A stretch of DNA of 64,000 nucleotides from Micromonospora pattaloongensis (GTDB taxonomy: Bacteria; Actinomycetota; Actinomycetes; Mycobacteriales; Micromonosporaceae). Below, piece by piece: positions 33,543 through 43,332 of the stretch (the stretch's first letter is position 1; each line of letters begins with the position of its first letter). Where the stretch lies: assembly GCF_900107255.1 (NCBI RefSeq), contig NZ_FNPH01000001.1, positions 310,001-374,000 of the forward strand, written 5' to 3'. The notes beneath the pieces were generated by a model. That model searched no databases, was not told where the DNA came from, and was given only the letters and a program-made list of their open reading frames with translations. The translations under genes and the position numbers were made by a program.

Positions 33543-34367
33543 GTGCGGCCGTCTAACGCGGGCAACCTCAGCCTGACCCGTCCCCTCACCGCCGAGCAGG
33601 CCTGGCGGGTGACCAGTGAGCGAGCAGCCCGCTGTCTGCTGTTCTTCGACTTCGACGGCACGCTGGCCCCGGTGATGGATGACCCCACCGCCGTGCAGCC
33701 GGCCCCCCACGTGCTCACCGCGATCGACGCCCTTGCCGGGGTGGTCCAACGGATCGCGATCGTCTCCGCCCGACCGGTCGAATTCCTCCGCGAACAGTTC
33801 TCGTCCGTGCCGCACGTCGACCTCTACGGCCTCTACGGCCTCGAGCACAGCCACGACGCCGGGCCGACCGTCACCGAGCCGATGGCGCTGCCGTGGGTGC
33901 GTCCGATGGCCGAGCTCGCCGACCGGGCACGCGCCGAGCTACCGCCCGGGACGCTGGTCGAGTACAAGCGGCTCTCGGTCGCCCTGCACTACCGGACCGC
34001 CCCCGAGACGTCCGCCGTCATCGAGGCGTGGGGCGCCGCCCAGGCCGAACGGCTCGGGCTCCGCGTGCAGGCCGGCCGGATGGTGGTCGAGCTGAAGCCG
34101 CCGGTGGACCGCGACAAGGGCATGGTGATCGGCGAGGCCGTCAAGTCCGCCGGCTGCGCGTGGTACTTCGGCGACGACGTCTCGGACATCAAGGCGTTCA
34201 CCGCGCTGCGCGCCCGGGAACAGGCCGATCCCGAGTTCTTCGGGGTGTGCGTGGCGGTCGCCAACCCGGAGACCGGCCAGGAGGTCTCCTCCGCCGCCGA
34301 CATCACGATCGAGTCCCCTGAGGCGCTCGGCGACTTCCTGACCTCCGCCGTCCGCGCCCTCACCTGA
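33543..34367 (+). CDS. otsB: Trehalose-6-phosphate phosphatase
   Basis: The 274-residue HAD-family phosphatase dephosphorylates trehalose-6-phosphate, the second step of OtsAB trehalose synthesis in the cytosol. HAD motifs are clear: FFDFDGTLAPV (motif I, about residue 35), IVSARPVEFL (motif II), the Lys in VDRDKGMVIG, and WYFGDDVSDIKAF (motif IV). GTG 33543 is set by TACGCT (33530-33535) 7 nt upstream, making the transcript leaderless. No otsA is in the window. Three tandem repeats immediately upstream suggest regulated expression. Confidence 0.93.
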   Translation: MRPSNAGNLSLTRPLTAEQAWRVTSERAARCLLFFDFDGTLAPVMDDPTAVQPAPHVLTAIDALAGVVQRIAIVSARPVEFLREQFSSVPHVDLYGLYGLEHSHDAGPTVTEPMALPWVRPMAELADRARAELPPGTLVEYKRLSVALHYRTAPETSAVIEAWGAAQAERLGLRVQAGRMVVELKPPVDRDKGMVIGEAVKSAGCAWYFGDDVSDIKAFTALRAREQADPEFFGVCVAVANPETGQEVSSAADITIESPEALGDFLTSAVRALT

Positions 34368-34410
34368 CTCTCTCCCCGCCACACCCCGCCCGTCCGCCGC
34401 GCAACGGCGG

Positions 34411-35181
34411 TCAGGCGCCGTAGCGGCGTTGGCGGTTGGCATACGAGCGCAGGGCGCGCAGGAAGTCGACGTGCCGGAAGTCCGGCCAGTTGACGTCGCA
34501 GAAGTAGAACTCGGAGTGCGCCGACTGCCACAGCAGGAAACCGGAGAGCCGCTGCTCGCCGCTGGTCCGGATGACGAGGTCCGGGTCCGGCTGACCGCGG
34601 GTGTAGAGGTGCTCCGCGATGTGGTCCACGTCAAGGACCTCGGCCAGCTCCTCGATGGTGCCGCCGGCCGCGGCATGCTCCTGCAGCAACGACCGCACCG
34701 CGTCGGCGATCTCGCGCCGCCCGCCGTACCCGACCGCGATGTTGACCTGCGCGCCGCCGGCCCGTCCCTGGGTGCGCTCCTCGGCGGCCTTGAGCGCGAC
34801 CGCGGTCTGCGCCGGGAGCAGGTCGAGCGCGCCCACCATGCGCAGCCGCCACGGGTTGCCGTCCTCGGCGAGCTCGGTGACGAGGTCCTCGATGATCTGC
34901 AGCAGCGGGTCGAGCTCGCTCGCCGGCCGGCGCAGGTTGTCGGTGGCGAGCAGGTAGAGGGTGACGTGTCCGATGCCGGCCTGGTCGCACCAGTTCAGCA
35001 CGTGCTTGATCTTGGCTGCGCCGACGCGGTGGCCGTCGTTGGGATCGACGTACCCCATTTCCCGCGCCCACCGGCGGTTGCCGTCGCACATGACGCCGAC
35101 GTGCCGCGGCACCGGCTTGCCGGCCAGCTTCGCCGTCAAGCGCCGCTCATATACCGAGTAGAGCAGGTCCCGCAGAGTCAT
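34411..35181 (-). CDS. uppS: Z-isoprenyl diphosphate synthase (undecaprenyl/decaprenyl or Z-FPP type)
   Basis: The 256-residue cis-prenyltransferase extends allylic diphosphates with IPP for polyprenyl carrier lipids. Signatures include HVGVMCDGNRRWARE (catalytic Asp, about residue 33), GHRVGAAKIKHVLNW, TLYLLATDNLRRP, and the C-terminal PDLVIRTSGEQRLSGFLLWQSAHSEFYF. ATG 35181 has TAGTCT (rc of 35189-35194) 7 nt upstream. Many actinobacteria have two paralogues (a short-chain Z-FPP synthase and a long-chain enzyme), and chain length cannot be told here. The symbol is therefore approximate. Confidence 0.92.
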   Translation of the reverse strand: MTLRDLLYSVYERRLTAKLAGKPVPRHVGVMCDGNRRWAREMGYVDPNDGHRVGAAKIKHVLNWCDQAGIGHVTLYLLATDNLRRPASELDPLLQIIEDLVTELAEDGNPWRLRMVGALDLLPAQTAVALKAAEERTQGRAGGAQVNIAVGYGGRREIADAVRSLLQEHAAAGGTIEELAEVLDVDHIAEHLYTRGQPDPDLVIRTSGEQRLSGFLLWQSAHSEFYFCDVNWPDFRHVDFLRALRSYANRQRRYGA

Positions 35182-35314
35182 CCCCAGCAGACTAGCGACC
35201 GGGCCGACGCGACCGCTATCGGCTACCGACGAAGCACGAACCGGCCCGTGGGCGAGCGGCTCACCCCCACCGACGGCGCGCGGCGGATACCGCCCCAACG
35301 TTACCCGTAGAACA

Positions 35315-35351
35315 CGACGGCGGCCCAGCGCGGAACGCAGGACCGCCGTCG
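35315..35351 (-). terminator. Hairpin terminator after pckG
   Basis: CGACGGCGG (35315-35323) and CCGCCGTCG (35343-35351) are perfect arms about 10 bp past the pckG stop on the minus strand. Confidence 0.55.
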
Positions 35352-35360
35352 CGGGTCGGG

Positions 35361-37196
35361 TCAGCGCTCGGCGTCGAGCCGCGCCTTCAGCGCGTCCAGC
35401 TCGGCCCAGAGCACGCCCGGCAGCTTGTCACCGAACTTCTCGAACCACTCGGTGATCTGCGGAATCTCGGCCTTCCATTCGTCGGCGTCGACCCGCAGCG
35501 CGGCCTCGATCTGCTCGCGCGTGACGTCCAGGCCGGTCAGGTCGAGCGCGTCGGCGGTGGGTACGAACCCGACCGGGGTCTCGACCGCCGCGCCGCGCCC
35601 GTCGAGCCGCTCGACGATCCACTTCAGGACACGCGAGTTCTCGCCGAAGCCCGGCCACAGGAAGCCGCCGTCGGCGTCCCGGCGGAACCAGTTGACGTAG
35701 AAGACCTTCGGCAGCTTCGCGGCGTCACCGTCGACGCCCTTGCCCATCTCGATCCAGTGCCGGAAGTAGTCGCCGGCGTGGTAGCCGATGAACGGCAGCA
35801 TCGCCATCGGGTCGCGGCGCACCACACCGACCTGGCCCGCGGCCGCGGCGGTCGTCTCGGACGACAGCGTGGCCCCCATGTACACGCCGTGCACCCAGTC
35901 GCGTGCCTCGGTGACCAGCGGGATCGTCGTCTTGCGCCGCCCGCCGAACAGGATCGCGTCGATCGGCACGCCCTTCGGGTCGTGGTACTCGTCGGCGAGG
36001 ATCGGGCACTGGGTGATCGGGGTGCAGAAGCGGCTGTTCGGGTGCGACGAGGGCTGGTCGCTGTCGGGCGTCCAGTCGTTGCCCTTCCAGTCGGTCAGGT
36101 GGGCCGGCGGTTCACCCATCCCCTCCCACCAGATGTCCCCGTCGTCGGTGAGCGCGACGTTCGTGAAGACCGAGTTGCCGCGGTCGAGGGTGCGCATCGC
36201 GTTGGGGTTGGTCTTCCAGTCGGTGCCCGGCGCGACGCCGAAGAGGCCGTACTCGGGGTTGACCGCGTAGAGCCGGCCGTCCTCGCCGAACCGCATCCAC
36301 GCGATGTCGTCGCCGATCGTCTCGACCTTCCAGCCCGGGATGGTGGGCTCGAGCATCGCGAGGTTGGTCTTGCCGCACGCGGACGGGAAGGCGCCGGCGA
36401 TGTAGCGCACCTGCCCCTCGGGCGAGGTCAGCTTCATGATCAGCATGTGCTCGGCGAGCCAGCCCTCGTCGCGGGCCATCACGCTCGCGATCCGCAGCGA
36501 GTAGCACTTCTTGCCGAGCAGGGAGTTGCCGCCGTAGCCGGAGCCGTACGACCAGATCTCGCGGGTCTCGGGGAAGTGCGAGATGTACTTGGTCCGGCTG
36601 CACGGCCACGGCACGTCCGCCTGGCCGGGCTCGAGCGGCGCGCCGATCGAGTGCAGGGCGGGGACGAAGTCCGCGTCGTTCCCCATCGCCGCCAGCACCG
36701 TCGCGCCCATCCGGGTCATGACGCGCATCGAGGCGACCACGTACGCGCTGTCGGTGATCTCGACGCCGAACATCGGGTCCTCGGCCTCGAGCGGTCCCAT
36801 GCAGAACGGGATCACGTACATGGTGCGGCCGCGCATGCATCCCCGGTAGAGCTCGGTCATGGTGCGCTTCATCTCGGCCGGCGCCATCCAGTTGTTGGTG
36901 GGGCCGGCGTCGGCGGGGTCGACCGAGCAGATGAAGGTGCGCTCCTCGACGCGGGCGACGTCCGTGGGGTCGGTGCGGGCCCAGAAGGAGTTGGGCTTGC
37001 GCTCCGGGTCCAGCCGGACCAGGGTGCCGGCGTCGACGAGTTCGTCGGTGAGCCGGTGCCACTCGGCCTCGGAGCCGTCGACCCAGACGATCCGGTCCGG
37101 CGTCGTCAGCTCGGCGACCTCGTTGACCCAGGACAGCAGCTTCGGATGGGACGTCGGTGCGTCCGCGGGGCCGCGGACGGTGGCCGGAGCAGTCAT
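35361..37196 (-). CDS. pckG: Phosphoenolpyruvate carboxykinase (GTP)
   Basis: The 611-residue GTP-dependent enzyme converts oxaloacetate to PEP. Diagnostic motifs include [21 protein letters not shown] (substrate and Mn), the P-loop-like [12 protein letters not shown] with the catalytic hyper-reactive Cys, [22 protein letters not shown], and [15 protein letters not shown] 37196 with AAGGAG gives the usual length of about 610; the frame is open further upstream without support. A 380-bp regulatory region precedes it. With glpX at 24.7 kb it provides the gluconeogenic branch. Confidence 0.98.
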   Translation of the reverse strand: MTAPATVRGPADAPTSHPKLLSWVNEVAELTTPDRIVWVDGSEAEWHRLTDELVDAGTLVRLDPERKPNSFWARTDPTDVARVEERTFICSVDPADAGPTNNWMAPAEMKRTMTELYRGCMRGRTMYVIPFCMGPLEAEDPMFGVEITDSAYVVASMRVMTRMGATVLAAMGNDADFVPALHSIGAPLEPGQADVPWPCSRTKYISHFPETREIWSYGSGYGGNSLLGKKCYSLRIASVMARDEGWLAEHMLIMKLTSPEGQVRYIAGAFPSACGKTNLAMLEPTIPGWKVETIGDDIAWMRFGEDGRLYAVNPEYGLFGVAPGTDWKTNPNAMRTLDRGNSVFTNVALTDDGDIWWEGMGEPPAHLTDWKGNDWTPDSDQPSSHPNSRFCTPITQCPILADEYHDPKGVPIDAILFGGRRKTTIPLVTEARDWVHGVYMGATLSSETTAAAAGQVGVVRRDPMAMLPFIGYHAGDYFRHWIEMGKGVDGDAAKLPKVFYVNWFRRDADGGFLWPGFGENSRVLKWIVERLDGRGAAVETPVGFVPTADALDLTGLDVTREQIEAALRVDADEWKAEIPQITEWFEKFGDKLPGVLWAELDALKARLDAER

Positions 37197-37576
37197 GACT
37201 TTCTCCTTGTGGTCGACGTTGACCCGGTTCAACGGATACGCAGCATCGGCGGGCGATTGACGCCGCGCCTGTACGAAATCCTGGGGGTTTGGCTCAGCGT
37301 AAACCGATGCACCGTTCAGGACATCGGGAGCGGTTGTGAAGAACTGCACAAGGTCCGGCCTGCCTGCAGTAACGCGAGTTTTTCCCCGCCGCGGCGCGCA
37401 CTTTCGCGCAAATGTTTCAGATAGATCACTCGGGGCCGTTGCCGATCACGGTTTCCGGGCGTTGATCTATTCGTCGGACGCACCCCTTCCGTCTCCCCGC
37501 CAGGTGCCATAAGGTAGCGCGAAAGGGGCTTTACGGCCTAAAAGCCACATCCTCCCCCACGCCCTGGAGGCGGCCC
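37197..37576. other. Divergent regulatory region between pckG and a sigma-factor gene
   Basis: No gene is seen in these 380 bp. It contains a perfect inverted pair ATAGATCA (37421-37428) and TGATCTAT (37463-37470), with centres 42 bp apart, and a hairpin GGCTTT-N8-AAAGCC (37527-37546) just before the sigma-gene start. The spacing of four helical turns would suit a looping or tetrameric regulator. Confidence 0.5.
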
Positions 37577-38200
37577 GTGCCCACCCAGATCGACCTGAGC
37601 GACACGGATCTGCTCGACGCGGTTCGCGCCGGGGACACCGGCGCCTACGAGGAGCTGTATCTGCGGCATGCCGGGGCGGCGCGCGGGCTCGCGTACGCGC
37701 TCGTGAGCGACACGGCCGACGCGGAGGATCTCGTGGCGGAGACCTTCGCGAAGGTGTTCGCGACGCTTCGCGCCGGCCGCGGCCCGCAGTTGGCCTTCCG
37801 GGCGTACCTCTGCACGACCCTGCGACACATCCGGTACGACCGGCTGCGACACGAGCGCCGGCTGGAACTCACCGACGACCTCACCCGGTACGAGTCCGGC
37901 GTGCCCTTCGACGACACGGTGATCGACCAGATGGAGCGCGCCTACGCCGCGCGGGCGTTCGCGCAGCTGCCGGAGCGCTGGCGGGAGGTGCTCTGGCACA
38001 CCGCCGTCGAGGGCGAGCCCCTCACCCTGCTCGCGCCCCGGCTGGGGCTCACCCCCAACGCCGTGGCCGCGCTCGCGTTCCGGGCCCGCGCCGGGCTGCG
38101 CCAGATGTACCTGCAGGAGCGCGCCCGCGACGCCGGCGACGTACGCCGACACGCCGCGACGTGCCGGCGTCCGCTGCGGCGGGGCCAACTGGACGGCTGA
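37577..38200 (+). CDS. ECF-type sigma-70 family sigma factor
   Basis: The 207-residue protein has region 2 (about 8-85: LLDAVRAGDTGAYEELYLRH, DAEDLVAETFAKVFATL, FRAYLCTTLRHIRYDRLR) and region 4 (about 125-180: FAQLPERWREVLWHTAVEGEPLTLLAPRLGLTPNAVAALAFRARAGLRQMYL). Related actinobacterial proteins usually continue into a zinc-binding anti-sigma-like segment. Here the C-terminus is only a short basic tail (HAATCRRPLRRGQLDG), so the regulatory part seems to be lost or replaced. GTG 37577 has GGAGG upstream. It is followed closely by the GtrA gene but probably has its own transcript. Confidence 0.85.
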   Translation: MPTQIDLSDTDLLDAVRAGDTGAYEELYLRHAGAARGLAYALVSDTADAEDLVAETFAKVFATLRAGRGPQLAFRAYLCTTLRHIRYDRLRHERRLELTDDLTRYESGVPFDDTVIDQMERAYAARAFAQLPERWREVLWHTAVEGEPLTLLAPRLGLTPNAVAALAFRARAGLRQMYLQERARDAGDVRRHAATCRRPLRRGQLDG

Positions 38201-38277
38201 TCCCCGCAGACCGACAGGTTCTTCACAGTCGTCCGAGCGGCCGATCCCGGTCCGACATAGCCGGTACGCTCGACGTC

Positions 38278-38817
38278 GTGCCTGCGACCGCCACCGGCGA
38301 GCCACCCGTGTCCTCTGGTTCGAGGCACCGGCTGCTGCACGCCCTCCGCGACCGGTTCGGCCACCTCGTCCACGAGGTGGGCAAGTTCGGCGCGGTCGGC
38401 GGGGTGTCGTTCATCGTCGATATCGCGCTCTTCAACGTCTTCCGGCTCGCACTCGGCATGGAGGTGCTGGCCGCGAAGACGCTGTCGACCACGGTCGCCG
38501 CGACGATCGCGTTCGTCGGCAACCGGTTCTGGACGTGGCGGCAGCGGGAGCGCTCCGGGCTGGCCCGCGAGTACGGCCTCTATTTCTTCTTCAACGCGGT
38601 CGGGCTCGGCATCGGGCTGGCCTGCGTGGCGGTCAGCCACTACGGACTGGGCGGCATCTGGCCCGGCGCGTTCCGCACGGCGCTCGCCGACAACATCTCC
38701 GCGAACGTCGTCGGCGTCGCGCTCGGCACCCTGTTCCGGTTCTGGGCCTACCGACGGTTCGTCTTCGTCGGGGCCCCCACACGCGCGGCGTCCTCCTCCA
38801 TCACGAAGAGTCACTAG
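38278..38817 (+). CDS. GtrA-family membrane protein (first copy)
   Basis: The 179-residue protein has four membrane helices characteristic of GtrA/DPMS flippase-like proteins. Conserved positions include FGAVGGVSFIVDIALFNVF, TLSTTVAATIAFVGNRFWTWR and the last helix with FRFWAYRRFVF. They are thought to move polyprenyl-linked sugars across the membrane or assist in cell-wall glycan assembly. GTG 38278 follows TACGCT (38265-38270) by 7 nt. A second GtrA gene follows 70 bp downstream with its own -10 box. The nearby cis-prenyltransferase (uppS) makes the lipid carrier class they act on. Confidence 0.9.
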   Translation: MPATATGEPPVSSGSRHRLLHALRDRFGHLVHEVGKFGAVGGVSFIVDIALFNVFRLALGMEVLAAKTLSTTVAATIAFVGNRFWTWRQRERSGLAREYGLYFFFNAVGLGIGLACVAVSHYGLGGIWPGAFRTALADNISANVVGVALGTLFRFWAYRRFVFVGAPTRAASSSITKSH

Positions 38818-38887
38818 GGGCGTGACGTCGCCCCCACCCGGTTCAGGTTGTCACGTATCGATCGTCCGACTGCCGTATGGTGTCCGA

Positions 38888-39538
38888 ATGCGTCTTGTCC
38901 ACCTGCTACCGGAACGTTGGCAGAAGCTGTTGCACGAGGCGCTCAAGTTCGGCGCTGTGGGCGGCATCAACACCGTCGTCAACTACGCAGTGTTCAACGC
39001 GCTCGCGCTGACGGTCTTCGCCGACGGCCAGCTGAAGGCGACCGTGATCGCCACGTTGGTCGCGACCGTCTCGTCGTACTTCATGAACCGGCACTGGACG
39101 TACCGGGACCGGCCGAAGTCGGCGGTGCGCCGCGAGTACACCCTGTTCTTCCTCTTCAACGCGACCGGTCTGCTCATCGAGCTGGGCGTGCTGGCGATCG
39201 CGAAGTACGGCTTCGGCGTGGAGAGCCTGCTCGCGCTGAACATCGTCAAGACCATCGGGCTCGTCTTCGGCACGGCGTTCCGGTTCTGGGCGTACCGGAC
39301 CTTCGTCTTCCGGCTGGCGCCGCCCGCCGCTGCGAAGACCGACGACGGCGACGTCCTCGCGGAGCTGGACCCGGTGGCCGAGCTCGCCGAGGCCGTCACC
39401 GAGTTCGAGGAGGCGTCGGAGGAGCCCGCGCGGCCGCCGTCGCAGCGCGACTTCGACCGGCTGACGGCCGACCTCGCGGACCCGATCGACGTCGAGCTGG
39501 AGGTCGAGATCGCCAGCCGCCGCCCGGCCGCGCGCTGA
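38888..39538 (+). CDS. GtrA-family membrane protein with acidic tail (second copy)
   Basis: The 216-residue protein has the same four-helix GtrA domain (about 12-140: FGAVGGINTVVNYAVFNAL, ATLVATVSSYFMNRHWTYRD, FRFWAYRTFVFRL) plus a C-terminal tail of about 70 residues rich in Glu, Asp and Ala that is absent from the upstream paralogue. ATG 38888 follows TATGGT (38876-38881) by 6 nt. The pair likely arose by tandem duplication. The acidic tail may bind a partner glycosyltransferase; this is inference. Confidence 0.9.
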   Translation: MRLVHLLPERWQKLLHEALKFGAVGGINTVVNYAVFNALALTVFADGQLKATVIATLVATVSSYFMNRHWTYRDRPKSAVRREYTLFFLFNATGLLIELGVLAIAKYGFGVESLLALNIVKTIGLVFGTAFRFWAYRTFVFRLAPPAAAKTDDGDVLAELDPVAELAEAVTEFEEASEEPARPPSQRDFDRLTADLADPIDVELEVEIASRRPAAR

Positions 39539-39548
39539 CGCCACGCCG

Positions 39549-40031
39549 GTGCGGTCCGGAACGGGCTCCCAACCCGAGCTGTTCTTCGAGGACCTGACGC
39601 CCGGTCACGCCTTCGATCTGGGCGTCACGGCGGTGGACGAGGCGGAGATGCTGGCGTTCGCCCGACGTTTCGACCCGCAACCACCGCACCTGCCCGCCGC
39701 GCCGGGGCGGCGGGGCCGCCCCGAACCCCCGGTCGCGAGCGGCCTGTTCATCCTCGGCCTGTTCATGCGGGCGTACGTCGACCACGTGCTGGCGCGGGCG
39801 GCCACGGACGCCTCTCCCGGCATGGACGAGGTCCGGTGGCTCGCGCCGGTGCACGCCGGGGACCGGCTCGCGGCGCGGCTGACGGTGCTCGGCGCGACGG
39901 GCTCGACGGTGCGGCAGGGGTTCGGCGCGGTGACGCTCGGCGGGACGATGACCCGCCTCGACGCGCAGGACCGCCCCGAGCGGGAGGTCCTGCGGACGAG
40001 GTTCCGCGGGTGGTTCGCGCTGCGCGAGTAG
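39549..40031 (+). CDS. MaoC-like hot-dog fold dehydratase
   Basis: The 160-residue product fits the MaoC/(R)-hydratase hot-dog fold: LFFEDLTPGHAFDLGVTAVDEAEMLAFARRFDPQPPHLPA with the Asp-His pair of the hydratase motif, then the long central helix (PPVASGLFILGLFMRAYVDHVL) and WLAPVHAGDRLAARLTVL. It would hydrate enoyl thioesters in the cytosol. GTG 39549 starts 11 bp after the GtrA gene, so they may share a transcript. It is convergent with the PH-domain membrane gene. Confidence 0.82.
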   Translation: MRSGTGSQPELFFEDLTPGHAFDLGVTAVDEAEMLAFARRFDPQPPHLPAAPGRRGRPEPPVASGLFILGLFMRAYVDHVLARAATDASPGMDEVRWLAPVHAGDRLAARLTVLGATGSTVRQGFGAVTLGGTMTRLDAQDRPEREVLRTRFRGWFALRE

Positions 40032-40041
40032 CGCTGTGCCG

Positions 40042-40611
40042 CTACGCGCGCTCGGCGCGCGGCGCGCCGTCCCGCACCTCCTGCATGATCTCGCGCATCT
40101 CGTCGTCGCCGAGGGTGTGCTTGTCGTGGTTCGCCTCGATCAGCTCGTAGAGCATGGTCTGCACCCGTTCCACACGCGGGATGTCGGTCAGCACCGACTG
40201 TCCGCGTTCGCCGGCGGACTCGATCGTCAGGGTGCCGCAGCCGAGCAGTCGCTCGATGAACCGCTGGCTCATCGAGTGGTCGTTGACCCGGCCGAGCGGA
40301 ATGTCCCGGCGGTCCCGCGAGAGCACCCCGTGCTGCAGCAGCACGCGCTCGTTCGTGAAGACGTAGTGCGTGGTGCGCCAGACCAGGAACGGCCAGAGGC
40401 TCAGCCAGAGCATGACGAGCAGCGCGACCGCCGCGATCGCGTACAGCCCGATGGTGCCGGCGTTGGTCTGGGGCAGCAGCACGAAGCCGGCCACCACCGC
40501 GGCCAGGGCGAGGATCACCACGGCGACCGGCCGGACCATCGCCTTCCAGTGCGGGTGCAGGTGCAACTCGACGTGCTCGTCGGCGGTGAGCACGTCCTCG
40601 GGGAAAGCCAC
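40042..40611 (-). CDS. PH-domain (bPH2/YdbS-type) membrane protein
   Basis: The 189-residue protein has two membrane helices (about 28-48 and 52-75: [16 protein letters not shown] and [20 protein letters not shown]) followed by a bacterial PH2 domain ([37 protein letters not shown]) and a charged C-terminal tail. GTG 40611 follows AGGAGG. Such proteins are widespread membrane proteins of unknown function. It lies next to birA on the same strand, 137 bp downstream. Confidence 0.85.
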   Translation of the reverse strand: MAFPEDVLTADEHVELHLHPHWKAMVRPVAVVILALAAVVAGFVLLPQTNAGTIGLYAIAAVALLVMLWLSLWPFLVWRTTHYVFTNERVLLQHGVLSRDRRDIPLGRVNDHSMSQRFIERLLGCGTLTIESAGERGQSVLTDIPRVERVQTMLYELIEANHDKHTLGDDEMREIMQEVRDGAPRAERA

Positions 40612-40748
40612 GCCAGCCTCCTCTTGGCCCGGTCCGGCCGGTGGCGTCCGGCCGGCGGATCGATTCGATCAGCGCTGACCGTACTGGCTCCCCGCCCCCC
40701 ACGCCGGCACCCACACGTCGCGTCCTCCCGTTATGCGCGGAAAGGAGG

Positions 40749-41615
40749 TCAGCGGAGGTGGAGGATGTCGGCGGCGGCGATGGGGTGGCCGGCGCCGCCG
40801 GCCTCGATCACCAGGCGGCCGTCCGGGTCCACCGCCGTCGCCAGCCCCGTCAGTTCCTCGCCGGAGGGGAGGATGGCGCGCACGTCGCGGCCGAGGGTGC
40901 CGCAGTGCTCCATGTACGCCTCGCGCAGCCCGGACGCCCGGGCGTCGCCACCGGCCGCACGCCACCGCCCGTACCAGCGCTCGATCCCGCGCAGCAGCGC
41001 CCGCAGCAGCGGATCCCGATCCGTGGCCACCGCCCCGGCGAGCTGCAGCGAGGTGGCGGGCAGCCCGGTGGGGTTGCGCGGCAGCTCGTCGGCGCGGAGC
41101 GTGACGTTGAGCCCGATGCCCAGCACGACCGCGGGCACGTCGCCGTTCGGCACCGCCTCGGCGAGGATCCCGGCGCACTTCGCCCCGTTCACCAGCAGAT
41201 CGTTCGGCCACTTCAGCTCGGCGGGCAGCTCGGCCAGCCGGGACACCGCCTCGACGAGCGCGACGCCCGCCAGCAGCGGCAGCCAGCCGTACCCGGTGGG
41301 GGACACCGGCCGCCAGCCGCGGTCCGGCGCGGCCGCTCCGGGCCGAAGCAGGACGCTGGTCGCGATTCCGGCCCGCGGCGGCGACGTCCAGGTCCGGCCC
41401 AGCCGTCCCCGGCCGGCCGACTGCCGCTCGGCCACCACGATCAGCCCCTCGGGCTCGCCCGCCCGCGCCGCCTCGGCGGCGTCCGCATTGGTCGATGCGG
41501 TTTCGCGCCGCACGTCCAGGCGCGTCCACAGACCGTCCGGTGTGATCAGCGCGCGCTGCAGGTTGCGCGGGTTGAGCGGTGGACGGTCCAGATCGGTGTA
41601 CGGCGACCCCGGCAT
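40749..41615 (-). CDS. birA: Biotin--[acetyl-CoA-carboxylase] ligase
   Basis: The 288-residue monofunctional (class I, no N-terminal HTH) biotin protein ligase attaches biotin to BCCP lysine. Motifs include [28 protein letters not shown] (biotinyl-AMP loop), [19 protein letters not shown] and [12 protein letters not shown] 41615 has TAGGCT (rc of 41622-41627) 6 nt upstream. It is divergent from accD with only 84 bp between the starts. Its substrate, the BCCP domain, is encoded at 59906-61669. Confidence 0.95.
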   Translation of the reverse strand: MPGSPYTDLDRPPLNPRNLQRALITPDGLWTRLDVRRETASTNADAAEAARAGEPEGLIVVAERQSAGRGRLGRTWTSPPRAGIATSVLLRPGAAAPDRGWRPVSPTGYGWLPLLAGVALVEAVSRLAELPAELKWPNDLLVNGAKCAGILAEAVPNGDVPAVVLGIGLNVTLRADELPRNPTGLPATSLQLAGAVATDRDPLLRALLRGIERWYGRWRAAGGDARASGLREAYMEHCGTLGRDVRAILPSGEELTGLATAVDPDGRLVIEAGGAGHPIAAADILHLR

Positions 41616-41621
41616 CCGGTC

Positions 41622-41693
41622 AGCCTACGGCCCGGAATTGAGGGGAAATCCACACCCGGCGGCATCCGCACCCGACTGAACCATCGTTACGAT
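41622..41693. promoter_or_regulatory. Divergent leaderless promoters of birA and accD
   Basis: TAGGCT on the minus strand (41622-41627) and TACGAT on the plus strand (41688-41693) each lie 6 nt before a start codon, so both transcripts should lack a 5' UTR. The two share an 84-bp gap and could be co-regulated. Confidence 0.65.
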
Positions 41694-41699
41694 CCTGGC

Positions 41700-43292
41700 G
41701 TGACTGCACAGCGGAGCGCGGCCGAGATCAACATCCACACCACCGCCGGCAAGCTGGCGGACCTGGAGCGGCGGGTCGACGAGGCGGTGCACGCCGGTTC
41801 GGCGCGCGCGGTCGAGAAGCAGCACGCCCGGGGCAAGAAGACCGCCCGTGAGCGGATCGAGCTGCTGCTCGACGAGGGCTCGTTCGTCGAGCTCGACGAG
41901 CTGGCCCGGCACCGGTCGACCAATTTCGGGCTGGAGAAGAACCGCCCGTACGGCGACGGCGTGGTGACCGGCTACGGCACCGTCGACGGGCGCCAGGTCT
42001 GCGTCTTCGCGCAGGACTTCACGGTCTTCGGCGGATCGCTCGGCGAGGTCTTCGGCGAGAAGATCGTCAAGCTGATGGACCTGGCGATGAAGACCGGCTG
42101 CCCGGTCGTCGGCATCAACGACTCCGGCGGCGCCCGCATCCAGGAGGGCGTGGTCAGCCTCGGCCTCTACGGCGAGATCTTCTTTCGCAATGTCCGCGCC
42201 TCCGGCGTGATCCCGCAGATCTCGCTGGTCATGGGCCCCTGCGCGGGTGGCGCGGTCTACTCCCCCGCGGTCACCGACTTCACCGTGATGGTCGACCAGA
42301 CCTCGCACATGTTCATCACCGGCCCCGACGTGATCAAGACGGTGACCGGCGAGGACGTCGGCTTCGAGGAGCTGGGCGGGGCGCGCACCCACAACACGAA
42401 GAGCGGCAACGCGCACTACCTCGCCAGCGACGAGGAAGACGCGATCGAGTACGTCAAGGCGCTGTTGTCGTACCTGCCGAGCAACAACCTCGACGAGCCG
42501 CCGGTCTACGAGGCGGACGCGGTGCTGGACGTGACCGATGAGGACCGGGAGCTGGACACGCTGATCCCGGACTCGGCGAACCAGCCGTACGACATGCACC
42601 GGGTGATCGAGCACGTCCTGGACGACGGGGAGTTCCTGGAGGTCCAGCCGCTCTACGCGCAGAACATCATCGTCGGCTTCGGCCGGGTCGAGGGCCGCCC
42701 GGTGGGCGTGGTCGCCAACCAGCCGATGCACTTCGCCGGCACCCTCGACATTGCCGCCTCGGAGAAGGCGGCCCGCTTCGTGCGCACCTGCGACGCCTTC
42801 AACCTGCCGGTGCTCACCTTCGTCGACGTCCCCGGCTTCCTGCCCGGCACCGGCCAGGAGTGGGACGGCATCATCCGGCGCGGCGCGAAGCTGATCTACG
42901 CGTACGCCGAGGCGACCGTCCCGAAGGTCACGGTGATCACGCGGAAGGCCTACGGCGGGGCGTACGACGTGATGGGCTCCAAGCACCTCGGCGCCGACCT
43001 GAACTTCGCCTGGCCGACCGCGCAGATCGCGGTGATGGGCGCCCAGGGCGCGGTCAACATCCTCTACCGCGCCGAGCTCGCCGCCGCCGATGACCCGGCC
43101 GTGGTGCGCGCGCAGAAGATCCAGGAGTACGAGGACACGCTCGCGAACCCGTACGTCGCGGCCGAGCGCGGCTACGTCGACTCGGTGATCGCCCCGGCCG
43201 AGACGCGCAGTCAGGTCGTGCGCGGCCTGCGGATGCTGCGGACGAAGCGGGAGACACTGCCGCCGAAGAAGCACGGCAACATTCCGCTCTAG
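41700..43292 (+). CDS. accD: Acyl-CoA (propionyl-CoA type) carboxylase beta chain
   Basis: The 530-residue carboxyltransferase subunit transfers carboxyl from biotin to acetyl- or propionyl-CoA for fatty-acid and methyl-branched precursor synthesis. It contains two crotonase-like halves. Signatures are [65 protein letters not shown] and [11 protein letters not shown]. The Asp in PGFLPG-like context and YDVM fit AccD5/PccB specificity (propionyl-CoA), but that is inference. GTG 41700 has TACGAT 6 nt upstream. AccE, normally adjacent, is 5.5 kb away. Confidence 0.95.
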   Translation: MTAQRSAAEINIHTTAGKLADLERRVDEAVHAGSARAVEKQHARGKKTARERIELLLDEGSFVELDELARHRSTNFGLEKNRPYGDGVVTGYGTVDGRQVCVFAQDFTVFGGSLGEVFGEKIVKLMDLAMKTGCPVVGINDSGGARIQEGVVSLGLYGEIFFRNVRASGVIPQISLVMGPCAGGAVYSPAVTDFTVMVDQTSHMFITGPDVIKTVTGEDVGFEELGGARTHNTKSGNAHYLASDEEDAIEYVKALLSYLPSNNLDEPPVYEADAVLDVTDEDRELDTLIPDSANQPYDMHRVIEHVLDDGEFLEVQPLYAQNIIVGFGRVEGRPVGVVANQPMHFAGTLDIAASEKAARFVRTCDAFNLPVLTFVDVPGFLPGTGQEWDGIIRRGAKLIYAYAEATVPKVTVITRKAYGGAYDVMGSKHLGADLNFAWPTAQIAVMGAQGAVNILYRAELAAADDPAVVRAQKIQEYEDTLANPYVAAERGYVDSVIAPAETRSQVVRGLRMLRTKRETLPPKKHGNIPL

Positions 43293-43332
43293 CCACGGGG
43301 ATCAGCCGCTCGAACTCCCCCGGATCCTGGCG

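Noticed and set aside
40641-41699. An N-terminal extension of accD through the birA gene
   Set aside because: The frame is open but antisense to birA. The TACGAT box and the family start point to GTG 41700.
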